From DATAVB01 sp036267955 (GTDB lineage Bacteria; Actinomycetota; Actinomycetes; Mycobacteriales; QHCD01): 64,000 nucleotides of DNA. Shown here piece by piece: positions 52,563 to 63,525 of the stretch (positions are counted from its first letter, which is position 1; each line of letters opens with the position of its first letter). The notes under the pieces were generated by a model, which did no database searches, had not been told where the DNA came from, and saw only the letters and a program-made list of their open reading frames with translations. Location: contig DATAVB010000059.1 of the NCBI GenBank assembly GCA_036267955.1, positions 1 to 64,000 of the forward strand, given 5' to 3'. A program made the position numbers and the translations under genes.

Positions 52563-53396
52563 AGCCTCGGCCAGCTTGGCCCACTCCGCGGTCGGCAACG
52601 ATCCGTCCGCGGTGACGACCTGCAGGCACACGTGGTCCGCCCCGGCGTCCAGATGGGCCTGCACCCGCGCGCTGACCGCGGCCGGGTCAGGGCCGGCCAC
52701 CAGCGCGTCGATCAACCGGTCGCTACCGCCGTGGGCGAAGTCCGCGTCGGTGAATCCGTCGCGGCGCAGGTTGTTCAGGTAGTTGGGCATCTTCAGGTAC
52801 GGGGCGACGGCCGGGCGGCCCAGCTTCCGGGACTGCTCGACATCCCCGGCGAGGGCGACCTTCTGCTCGGTGGCCATCAGCGGTCCGGAACCCAGCACCT
52901 GGCGGGCGCCAGCGGTGTAGTCCGGTGTCACCAGATAGGGGTGTGCGCCCCGGCTCCGCTCGGCCGCCAGCGCCAGGACCTTGGGTCCGAGGGCGGCCAG
53001 TACCCGCTCGGACTTCGGCACGCCGGCGGCGTCCAGCTCGTCGAGATAGCTGACCAACGCGCTGTACGGGCGCCGGTAGCGTTCGCCGACGAGTGCCTCG
53101 TGGCTGGCTCCGATGCCGAGCAGGAACCGGCCGGGATGGGCGGCGGTGACCCGGGCGTGGTTGATGGCGAGCTCTTGCGCCGGAATCGTCCACATGCTCA
53201 CGATGCCGGTGGCGACGGTGATCCGTTGGGTCGCGTCGAGCATCGCCTGCGCCGAACGCAGATCACCGTTCGCACCGCCGAGCCAGATCGCGCCGTAACC
53301 CAGCCGCTCGAGTTCCCGGGCGGTGCCGACCAGCTCGCTCCCGCTGGCGGCCGAGGACCGCAGCCACACTCCGATCCGTCCCACGTCGACAGTCAT
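52551..53396 (-). CDS. F420-dependent LLM-class oxidoreductase (TIGR03620-like)
   Basis: The 281-residue protein is a luciferase-like TIM barrel of the actinobacterial F420 type: VDVGRIGVWLRSSAASGSEL at the start, LERLGYGAIWLGGANGDLRS, RITVATGIVSMWTIPAQELA, HPGRFLLGIGASHEALVGER, and the end VQAHLDAGADHVCLQVV. Such enzymes use reduced F420 to reduce or oxidise small molecules; substrate unknown. The gene is 67 bp downstream of the sigma-S1 gene on the same strand and may share its transcript. Confidence 0.9.
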   Translation of the reverse strand: MTVDVGRIGVWLRSSAASGSELVGTARELERLGYGAIWLGGANGDLRSAQAMLDATQRITVATGIVSMWTIPAQELAINHARVTAAHPGRFLLGIGASHEALVGERYRRPYSALVSYLDELDAAGVPKSERVLAALGPKVLALAAERSRGAHPYLVTPDYTAGARQVLGSGPLMATEQKVALAGDVEQSRKLGRPAVAPYLKMPNYLNNLRRDGFTDADFAHGGSDRLIDALVAGPDPAAVSARVQAHLDAGADHVCLQVVTADGSLPTAEWAKLAEALPT

Positions 53397-53463
53397 GCGA
53401 CCTCCCTATCAGTTCGACCTCTATCGAACACAAGGGCCTGGCGGGTGCGGGCATTCCGGCCGG

Positions 53464-54498
53464 TCAGGGCGACGGTCGGAGGCTGATCCGGGCCAATGAC
53501 ACATCGGTGTCGACGACCTCGACCTCCAGCGGCTCACCGATGGCCGGAGCCATGTCGAGCAGGGACACGTGGACCAGTCCGCGCAGTCCCTCGCTTCCGA
53601 TGGCGACGAACACGCCGAATGGCAGGACGGCGGTGACCGTGCCGGTGAAACGCTGGCCGGTGTGCAGCGCACCGACCCGTGCCCGCACCGCGGCGAACTC
53701 GACCGCGGCGTCGCCGGCCAGTGCATCGGTGATCAGTGGCCGGCGATCATCGTCGATATCGACGATCACACAGTCGAATTCGCGCCCGACGAACTCGTCG
53801 GGCGACTTTGTCCACTGTGGACTTCGTTGGCCGCGGCCGCGGTAGACCGCGGGAATTCCGATGTCGGCCGCGAACGATGCGTGTTCGTGGCCGGTGATGC
53901 GGGCCCGTACCGGCTGCTCGGTGCCCACGAGGGCGACTGCCTGTTCGATCGACGTGACGGACATGCTGAGTTCCTTTCGTTGAGCGGATGGGGTACGTCG
54001 ATGGGCTTCGTCGGCGAGCAGGATCCGCAGCCGTGCCGCGGCCCGACTGGTGTGGCTGGCGACCGTGCCGGGCCGCACCTCGAGCACCCGGGCGACCTCG
54101 GCCTGGCTGAGGTCGCTCAGGTAGCGCAGCTCGATGACCTCGCGCTGGCGATCCGGCAGTTGCCGGAGGGCGTCCGCCACGGCGATGCGCAGCAGCAACT
54201 CCGAACCGGTGTCGAGCACCGCGACGTCCGCCTCGGCCAGCACGGACTCCCGGGACCGTCGTCGCAACACGTCGATCGCCAGATTGCGGGTGACCCGCAG
54301 TGTCCACGCGGCGCGGTGGTCGGCGTCGGGCCCGAGCTGTTCCCAGTGTTGGTACAGCCGGGTCAACGCCTCGGCTGCCACCTCGCGGGCCAGATCGCGA
54401 TCGCCCAGCAGCTGCCGGGCGAGCCACGTGCTGCGCGCGAGCAGCGGATCGAACGCGTCGCGGTAGCTGTCGAAACTTACGCTGTCGAAACTCATCAC
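53464..54498 (-). CDS. ECF sigma factor fused in frame to S1 RNA-binding domains
   Basis: One open frame of 344 residues. Residues 1 to about 165 are a complete small ECF sigma factor: region 2 (STWLARQLLGDRDLAREVAA, HRAAWTLRVTRNLAIDVLRR) and region 4 (LPDRQREVIELRYLSDLSQA, VRPGTVASHTSRAAARLR). Residues about 178-344 contain a degenerate S1-like segment (VRARITGHEHASFAADIG) and a canonical S1 domain (GQRFTGTVTAVLPFGVFVAI, GLRGLVHVSLLDMAPAIGEP). No stop separates the parts. An internal ATG at 53964 follows AAGGAA at good spacing, so a separate S1 protein may also be made. No anti-sigma gene is nearby. It starts 46 bp after the ABC exporter. Confidence 0.85.
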   Translation of the reverse strand: MMSFDSVSFDSYRDAFDPLLARSTWLARQLLGDRDLAREVAAEALTRLYQHWEQLGPDADHRAAWTLRVTRNLAIDVLRRRSRESVLAEADVAVLDTGSELLLRIAVADALRQLPDRQREVIELRYLSDLSQAEVARVLEVRPGTVASHTSRAAARLRILLADEAHRRTPSAQRKELSMSVTSIEQAVALVGTEQPVRARITGHEHASFAADIGIPAVYRGRGQRSPQWTKSPDEFVGREFDCVIVDIDDDRRPLITDALAGDAAVEFAAVRARVGALHTGQRFTGTVTAVLPFGVFVAIGSEGLRGLVHVSLLDMAPAIGEPLEVEVVDTDVSLARISLRPSP

Positions 54499-54544
54499 CG
54501 ACTACACGGCCGAAGCGGTCGTTTCGATGACAGCCGGCCGGAAT

Positions 54545-57500
54545 TCAGCCTGGCTGGCTCGCGGCCGAGACGTCGGAGTCGCCCATGAAGGACCGCCACA
54601 GCTCGGCGTACCGTCCGTCCGCCATCAGCAATTCGTCGTGACTGCCGTCCTCGACCAGCCGGCCGTGGTCGAAGACCAACACCCGGTCGGCCCGCTCGGC
54701 CGTGCTGAGCCGGTGCGCGATCACGACGGTGGTCCGTTGGTGGGCCAGCAGGTCGGCGGCTCGGGTGACGGCCGCCTCGGTCGCCAGGTCCAGAGCCGCG
54801 GTGGCCTCGTCGAGCAGCAGGATGTCGGGGTCGACGAGCTGGGCCCGGGCCAGCGCGAGCAACTGGCGCTGGCCGGCCGAGAGGCTGCGCCCGCGTTCGC
54901 CGACCTCGTGCAGGTAACCGCCGCTGAGCTCGGCGATCATCTCGTGCGCGCCGACCGCCCGGGCCGCCGTCTCGATCTCGGCGTCGGACGCTGCCGGGCG
55001 GCCGTAGGCGATCGTGTCCCGCACCGTGCCGGAGAACAGGTACGCCTCCTGCGGCACCAGGCCGAGCCGGTGCCGGTATCCGGAGAGGTCGAATTCCCGC
55101 AGGTCGGTGCCATCGATCCGCACCGCGCCACCGGTGACGTCGTAGAACCGGGTCAGCAATTTGACCACGGTCGACTTGCCGGCACCGGTCTCACCGACCA
55201 CAGCAACCGTCTGGCCCGGTGGGATGTGCAGGCTGATATCGGTTAGTGCCTCGGCGCTGGCTCCGGTATAGGCGAAATGCACGTGATCGAACGTGATATC
55301 TCCCTGCAGCCGCCCGACCGGCTTCGGGTCCGCCGGCGCCGGCGTCGTGGTCGGCATGCGCAGCAGCGAGCTGATCCGGCGGAGCCCGACCTGGGCCTGC
55401 TGATAACCGTCGAAAACCTGGGACAGCTGCTGCACCGGCGAGAAGAACATGTTGACATAAAGCAGGAATGCGATGATCGCGCCGGCCGTGAGCGTGCCGT
55501 TCTGCACCCGCGAAGCGCCGGCCCACAACACCAATGCGGTCGCCACTTCACTGATGAATTCCACGAACGGGAAATACATTGCGATATAGCGCTGCGCGCG
55601 AAGGCGGGAAACCCGGTAGTTGTTGCTCAGCCGACGGAAACGATCGGAATTCCGTCCTTCCCGGCTGAATGCCTGGGTCACCCTGATCCCGCTGACATTC
55701 TCCTGGAAATCCGCATTGACGGCGCTGACCTTCTCCCGCGCATCGGTGTGTGCGGCGAACGAACGCGAACGGAACAGCACGGTCGCCACGATCAGCACCG
55801 GCAGAATGGTCATCACGACCCAGGCCAGCCCGGGATTGATGACGAAGAGCGCGATGAGAACGCCGAAGAACGACAGCACGCTCACGACCGCGGTCGCCAG
55901 GCCGGTCTGCACGAACGTCGACAGGGCGTCGACGTCGGTGGTCATCCGGGTCATGATCCGGCCGCCGAGCTCACGCTCGTAGAAGTCCATGCCGAGGCGC
56001 TGCAATTGAGCGAAGAGCTTTGACCGCAGGACAAAGAGCATCCGTTCGCCGGTCCGGCCGGTGACCCGGCCCTGCGCGATGCTCACCACCCAGTCGGCGA
56101 GCACGACCGCCAGCGCGACGACCGATGTGACAGCCAGGATCGAGCCGTCGTGTCGGGTGACACCGTCGTCCACACCGCCGCGGATCAGCGCCGGCACGAT
56201 CAATTGGGCGATCGCGTCCAGCGCGACCAGCACCAGCCCGACCAGCAGCCCGCGCCGGAACGGCCGCAGCATGCTGCGCAGCCCGAAGTCCGGATCGGGT
56301 GCCCGGGCCTCGGCGATGTCGACGACCGGGTCGTCCTCGGCGGCCGGCAACGCCGCCACCTGCTCCAGCAACTCGGGAGTGGCCGGCAGCGAGCCGAACA
56401 TGCCGCTCATTCCGCCACCTCGACCGGCGGCGCCGCGGCTCGTCGCCGTCGCGGTGCCCATCCCCCAGAGCTCCGGCGTGACGCCCGACGGCGACTGCTC
56501 CGCCGCGGCCGTACGGTCCAAACCTTCGATGTCGTCGTCCGGGCCGGCCAGCAGCAGCCGGTAGCGGGCGCACCGCGCCAGCAGCTCGTCGTGCGTGCCG
56601 ATGTCGACAAGCCGGCCCCGGTGCAGCACCGCGATCCGGTCGGCCAACTGCAGGGTGCTGCGCCGATGCGCGATCAGCAGCGTCGTACGGCCCTGCATCA
56701 CCCGGTGCAGGGTCGCGTGGATCTCGGCCTCGATCTGCGCGTCGATGGCCGAGGTCGCGTCGTCGAGCAGCAGCACCTGCGGGTCGGTCAGCAGGGCGCG
56801 GGCCAGGGCCACCCGCTGCCGCTGACCGCCGGAGAGGGTCAGGCCCTGCTCGCCGACCACGGTGTCGTACCCGTCCGGCAGTGCGCTGATGAAATCGTCG
56901 GCCTCAGCCGCCCGCGCCGCGGCCAGCACGTCGTCGTCGGAAGCGTCGGGATTGCCGAAGGCGATATTGGACCGAACACTCTCGGAGAACAGGAAACTGT
57001 CCTCGAAGACGACTCCGATTCGCGCCCGCAGCGAGGTCATCGTGACGTCCCGGACGTCGTGCCCGCCGATCCGGACCGCGCCGGACTGCACGTCGTAGAA
57101 TCGCGGCAGCAGCAGCGAGATGGTTGATTTCCCCGAGCCCGATCCGCCTACCAGCGCGAGCGTCTCGCCCGGCTCGATCCGCAGCGAGACGTGGTCCAGC
57201 ACCGGCTCGGCCGGGTGGTAGCCGAAGCTCACATCGTCCAGTTCGATCCCGGCGACGTCCTCCGGCAGCACCCCGGCACCGGGTCGGTCGGTGATGGTCG
57301 GGTGGGAGTCGATGATCTCGAAGACGCGGACGATGCCGGCCTTCGCCTGCTGACCGATGGTGAGCAGCCCGGCCAGCATCCGGACCGGCGAGACCAGCGA
57401 ACCGAGGTACGTGGAGAAGGCCAGGAACGTGCCGAGGGTGATGGAGCCGCGCAGCGCCAGCCAACCGCCCAGAGCCAGCACGCCGACCTGTCCGAGCGCC

Positions 57501-58288
57501 GGCATCGCTTGCAGGGCTGGGTTGTAGACACTGTTCATCCGCACGGTGCGGAGCCGGGAGGCGAACAGTCCCCGGGCGGAATCCTCCAGCCGGACCTGCT
57601 CGTAGTTCTCCTGGCCGAATCCCTTCACCACCCGTACGCCGGTCACCGCGGACTCGACCACGCCGGCAACCTCGGCCACCCGCTGCTGGGCGTCCCAGTT
57701 GGCCGGGAAGAGCTTGCGCCGGCTGTGGTACGCCACCAACCACAGGGCTGGGCCGATCGCCAGCGCAATGAGCGTCAGCAGTGGCGACAGGGTCAGCATG
57801 ATGACCAGCGACAGCAGGAACAGCAGCAGGTTGCCGGTCAGCATCGGCAGCCAGCTGAGCAGACCCTGGACGAGCTGCAGGTCGGAAATAGAACGGCTGA
57901 CGACCTGGCCGGTCTGCAGGTCGTCCTGCTTGGCGCCGTCCAGCCGCTGCAGCGCGCCGTACACCTCGGTCCGCATGTCGTACTGCACGTCGACCGCCAT
58001 CCGACCGCCCTCGTACCGGCGGATGAAGCCGAAAAGCAGCCGGGCCGCGCCGATCACCAGCAGCGCGATCACCCAGGGCAGCAACGGCTGGCGGTCGTGC
58101 AGGATCACGTTGTCCACGACGTCGCGCACGATGAGCGGGGTGACGGCGTTGAGCCCCATGCCGATGACGGCCGCAGAGAAGGCCAGGATCACGGTCCGGC
58201 GGCGGCGCATCGCGTAACCGACGAGTCGGCGCAGCCAGCCAGCCTCGGGATCGGTCGAGCGGTCGGGCCGGGTGGCGGCTGTGCTCAC
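54545..58288 (-). CDS. Fused two-half ABC exporter with one degenerate ATP site
   Basis: From GTG 58288 the protein is 1247 residues: membrane domain, ATPase, linker rich in Gly/Ala/Pro, membrane domain, ATPase. NBD1: Walker A LVGGSGSGKSTISLLL, signature LSGGQRQRVALARAL, Walker B VLLLDDATSAID with Asp in place of the catalytic Glu. NBD2: VVGETGAGKSTVVKLL, altered signature LSAGQRQLLALARA, Walker B ILLLDEATAALD with the Glu. This is the asymmetry of heterodimeric exporters such as TM287/288, here in one chain. Substrate is probably a hydrophobic compound or lipid. GTG 58288 precedes a cytoplasmic leader; 58354 is a less likely start. Confidence 0.93.
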   Translation of the reverse strand: MSTAATRPDRSTDPEAGWLRRLVGYAMRRRRTVILAFSAAVIGMGLNAVTPLIVRDVVDNVILHDRQPLLPWVIALLVIGAARLLFGFIRRYEGGRMAVDVQYDMRTEVYGALQRLDGAKQDDLQTGQVVSRSISDLQLVQGLLSWLPMLTGNLLLFLLSLVIMLTLSPLLTLIALAIGPALWLVAYHSRRKLFPANWDAQQRVAEVAGVVESAVTGVRVVKGFGQENYEQVRLEDSARGLFASRLRTVRMNSVYNPALQAMPALGQVGVLALGGWLALRGSITLGTFLAFSTYLGSLVSPVRMLAGLLTIGQQAKAGIVRVFEIIDSHPTITDRPGAGVLPEDVAGIELDDVSFGYHPAEPVLDHVSLRIEPGETLALVGGSGSGKSTISLLLPRFYDVQSGAVRIGGHDVRDVTMTSLRARIGVVFEDSFLFSESVRSNIAFGNPDASDDDVLAAARAAEADDFISALPDGYDTVVGEQGLTLSGGQRQRVALARALLTDPQVLLLDDATSAIDAQIEAEIHATLHRVMQGRTTLLIAHRRSTLQLADRIAVLHRGRLVDIGTHDELLARCARYRLLLAGPDDDIEGLDRTAAAEQSPSGVTPELWGMGTATATSRGAAGRGGGMSGMFGSLPATPELLEQVAALPAAEDDPVVDIAEARAPDPDFGLRSMLRPFRRGLLVGLVLVALDAIAQLIVPALIRGGVDDGVTRHDGSILAVTSVVALAVVLADWVVSIAQGRVTGRTGERMLFVLRSKLFAQLQRLGMDFYERELGGRIMTRMTTDVDALSTFVQTGLATAVVSVLSFFGVLIALFVINPGLAWVVMTILPVLIVATVLFRSRSFAAHTDAREKVSAVNADFQENVSGIRVTQAFSREGRNSDRFRRLSNNYRVSRLRAQRYIAMYFPFVEFISEVATALVLWAGASRVQNGTLTAGAIIAFLLYVNMFFSPVQQLSQVFDGYQQAQVGLRRISSLLRMPTTTPAPADPKPVGRLQGDITFDHVHFAYTGASAEALTDISLHIPPGQTVAVVGETGAGKSTVVKLLTRFYDVTGGAVRIDGTDLREFDLSGYRHRLGLVPQEAYLFSGTVRDTIAYGRPAASDAEIETAARAVGAHEMIAELSGGYLHEVGERGRSLSAGQRQLLALARAQLVDPDILLLDEATAALDLATEAAVTRAADLLAHQRTTVVIAHRLSTAERADRVLVFDHGRLVEDGSHDELLMADGRYAELWRSFMGDSDVSAASQPG

Positions 58289-58729
58289 GCCACCTCCGCC
58301 GCGCTGAAATGGCTGAAATGAATTGCACCATGTCCTGGTACTCGTAGAGCGCACGCGATGAAATGCATATCGAGTTCAGACATGATTAGCGAGTCTAACC
58401 TCCGCGGCGACCGCGGAAGTCGACGTGAACGCGGCCGGAATCTCGACCATCCGTCGGGCCGTACGGGACGATTGTCCGGTTCCGGCCAGCGGCGCAGCAG
58501 CCGGACATCGCAGTTCAACGTTTGCGCAACTCGGCCGCTCCGGCCGCGCCCGTTCGGCCTATTCGCGGATTCTTTTCGGCCCCGCGTCATAAATATTGGC
58601 GATCAGCGTCACATTCTCGTCCGACACACCGATGCACAGAAAGTGGAAACCGCGAGCACCTTGTCCGCATCTCATGGACACTGTGATTGTGACCACACGG
58701 ATCACACCGATACGACGGAGTAAAGAGCC
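58289..58729. other. Divergent intergenic region, 441 bp
   Basis: No convincing gene lies here; open frames have poor composition and low-complexity products. TGTCCGG (near 58473) and CCGGACA (near 58502) could form a hairpin. Near the right end GTGATTGTG and CACGGATCAC (about 58682-58705) make an imperfect inverted repeat about 25-45 bp before the DUF5999 start, a possible operator. It must contain promoters for the ABC exporter and the DUF5999 gene, but I cannot place their boxes securely. Confidence 0.5.
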
Positions 58730-58945
58730 ATGTGCCCGCATCGCCCCGCATGCCCAGCAGCTGAAGCAGCTGACCGGGACGCGGCCCACGTCATTTCCAG
58801 CCACCCCGAGCAGGGGTGGAGCTTGCTCTGCAATGGCGTCGTCCTGTTCGAGGACACCGGTGAGCTGCTGCCGGACGGCAGCGTGATCAGCCCGCGCCGC
58901 ACGTTCCGGCGCGCCACCACGTTCCGGCCGCACGCGGCCGCCTAG
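58730..58945 (+). CDS. DUF5999 small protein
   Basis: The 71-residue protein matches a small actinomycete family I recognise as DUF5999: MCPHRPACPAAEAADRDAAH, then HPEQGWSLLCNGVVLFEDTG and ELLPDGSVISPRR. The N-terminal C-x2-H-x3-C cluster and the later Cys (LLCNG) could bind a metal. Relatives are common in Streptomyces and of unknown function. It stands alone, divergent from the ABC exporter and convergent with gcvP, 18 bp from the gcvP stop. Confidence 0.85.
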   Translation: MCPHRPACPAAEAADRDAAHVISSHPEQGWSLLCNGVVLFEDTGELLPDGSVISPRRTFRRATTFRPHAAA

Positions 58946-58963
58946 ACCACTGAGTGCAGCCGA

Positions 58964-61840
<2,877 letters not shown>

Positions 61841-61899
61841 CTGCAGGTCTCCTGGTATGGCGGAATCGGATGAGTCGGGACGGCACGCGGCCGCCGCCG

Positions 61900-62100
61900 G
61901 TCTCCCCCTCTGTCATCGTGGACCTGAGAGCTTCACCCGTCCTGCGGACGGGCTTGCACCGTCGGTGGAGATCGGCGCACACAGCCGCCGGTCTCGCTTT
62001 CCAGAGGCGTCTCGTCCCCGCGGTCCGTTGGCCTGAGAGGTTCCGGGGAGGGTTGCTCCTTCGGCGCTCCGCGCTGGCGGCACGGAGCTCTCCCGCGAGG
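61900..62100 (-). promoter_or_regulatory. Tandem glycine riboswitch
   Basis: Read on the minus strand, the gcvP leader has two glycine aptamers. The first (about 62100-62010) shows GGGAGAGCTC, GCGCCGAAGGAGCAA and CCTCTCAGGC. The second (about 62003-61900) shows CACCGACGGTGCAAGCC, GCTCTCAGGT and the classic end GATGACAGAGGGGGAG. The distal part lies 60 bp before the start codon. Tandem aptamers upstream of gcvP usually switch expression on when glycine is plentiful. Exact helix boundaries are by eye. Confidence 0.93.
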
Positions 62101-62186
62101 CGTCATCGACGCACGATCACGGTACCAGCGCAGACAGGTCCACTCGGGACACGACCCTCGAGGCCCGCGCGGTTATGACGGGTATC

Positions 62187-62795
62187 TCAGCCGGTCTGGC
62201 GAGCCCGGCGACGCTCCGACAACTCATCGGCACCGGGTGCGACGACCTCGGCGCCGTCGGCCCGCTCGGCCGGCAGCTCCGACAACGAGAAAGTCAGCTC
62301 GCGCAGCGCGCCACTGACCGCGATGCCGAAGACGCCCTGCCCGCCGCGCAGCAGGTCGACAACCTCTTCGGCGGACGTGCACTCGTAGACGGTGGTGCCG
62401 TCGGACAGCAGGGTGAGCTCGGCGAGATCGTCAATCCCACGGGAGCGCAGGTGCTCGACCGCGGTGCGGATGTTCTGCAGCGAGACGCCGGTGTCCAGCA
62501 GTCGCTTGACAACCTTGAGCACGAGGATGTCGGTGAACGAGTAGAGCCGTTGGGTGCCGGAACCGGAGGCGGTGCGGATCGACGGCTTCACCAGACCGGT
62601 GCGGGCCCAGTAGTCCAGCTGCCGGTAGGTGATCCCGGTGACGGAGCAGGCGATCGGACCGCGGTAACCGAGCGTCGCATCGGTGACGGCATCGAAGCCG
62701 TCGTCGAAGAGCGCCTCCTGCCGGGGTCGTGCGGACACGGCCGCGAGCCGACTGCCGTCAGGCGCGGTGCGCGTGCCGTCTTCGTACCGCTCCAC
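62187..62795 (-). CDS. MerR-family regulator next to gcvP
   Basis: GTG 62795 gives 202 residues. The winged helix is internal: CSVTGITYRQLDYWARTGLV, KPSIRTASGSGTQRLYSFTD, ILVLKVVKRLLDTGVSLQNI. A long C-terminal domain follows with no metal-binding Cys cluster. Order and size match the second MerR gene of the mycobacterial Rv1828-Rv1832 region. An open frame to 62918 would run into a putative operator, so the shorter start is chosen. It is upstream of the gcvP riboswitch leader on the same strand. Confidence 0.9.
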   Translation of the reverse strand: MERYEDGTRTAPDGSRLAAVSARPRQEALFDDGFDAVTDATLGYRGPIACSVTGITYRQLDYWARTGLVKPSIRTASGSGTQRLYSFTDILVLKVVKRLLDTGVSLQNIRTAVEHLRSRGIDDLAELTLLSDGTTVYECTSAEEVVDLLRGGQGVFGIAVSGALRELTFSLSELPAERADGAEVVAPGADELSERRRARQTG

Positions 62796-62917
62796 GGTCG
62801 CCTCCCGAGCCACTGATGTCGTCTGACCGACGGATGTAAGTACACCGTCAGGATTTGGACGGTAGGCCGCCGGAGGTGCCCGGGTCAACGTGGCAAATCC
62901 GCGTGTCGAAACCTTCA

Positions 62918-62932
62918 ACCTGAACTTTAGGT
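62918..62932 (-). promoter_or_regulatory. Putative MerR-type operator
   Basis: ACCT (62918-62921) and AGGT (62929-62932) flank GAACTTT in an AT-richer stretch between the DUF151 stop and the MerR start. MerR proteins bind such interrupted repeats within stretched promoters. The short arms make this tentative; FtsR from the first gene of the cluster is another candidate binder. Confidence 0.35.
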
Positions 62933-62977
62933 CCAGGCTCTACGCTCAAGACCGGTCCAGATCCCCGCCATCGACCG

Positions 62978-63445
62978 TCAGGAGCCGGCGAAATCGTCCG
63001 GTGAAATCGTGTCGAGGAATTCGCGGAATTTCTCCACCTCGTCCTCCTGCTCGTCCGGAATGATCACCCCGGCCTCGTCCAGCACCGCTTCGTCGCCGTA
63101 GATCGTCGCGCCGGCCCGCAGCGCCAGCGCGATCGCGTCGGACGGGCGGGCGCTGACCCGGACTCCGTTCTCGAAGACCAGGTCCGCGTAGTAAAGACGG
63201 TTGCGCATCTCGGTGATCTGCACCGACTCGAGTTTGGCGCCCAACGCGGTCACGACGTCGCGCAACAGGTCATGGGTGAGTGGACGGTCGAATTGCATGC
63301 CCTGTTGGACGTAGGCGATCGCGGTGGCCTCGGGCTGCCCGATCCAGATGGGCAGGTAGCGGTCGCCGTCAACTTCCTTCAACAGGACGATGGGATTGTT
63401 CAGCGGCAGCTCGACGCGCACGCCGACAACCCGCATCTCGTTCAT
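62978..63445 (-). CDS. Bifunctional nuclease-domain (DUF151) protein
   Basis: ATG 63445 gives 155 residues: MNEMRVVGVRVELPLNNPIV, LPIWIGQPEATAIAYVQQGM, RPLTHDLLRDVVTALGAKLE, ENGVRVSARPSDAIALALRA, GATIYGDEAVLDEAGVIIPD and an acidic tail. This is the DUF151/BFN fold, linked to DNase and RNase activity in plant homologues; the bacterial role is uncertain. Position between two MerR genes is conserved in actinobacteria (Rv1829 in M. tuberculosis). An extension to 63481 is possible but weak. Confidence 0.94.
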   Translation of the reverse strand: MNEMRVVGVRVELPLNNPIVLLKEVDGDRYLPIWIGQPEATAIAYVQQGMQFDRPLTHDLLRDVVTALGAKLESVQITEMRNRLYYADLVFENGVRVSARPSDAIALALRAGATIYGDEAVLDEAGVIIPDEQEDEVEKFREFLDTISPDDFAGS

Positions 63446-63525
63446 GATTTGCTGCCTCCCCTGACTGCCGCGCCGGGACACCTCACGTCGAAACTACACG
63501 CCCCAGGCACCCGGCACGATCTGAC

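Noticed and set aside
58358..58723. 121-residue forward frame upstream of the DUF5999 gene
   Set aside because: Arg/Ser/Asp-rich low-complexity product, no ribosome site, and it fills the divergent promoter region.
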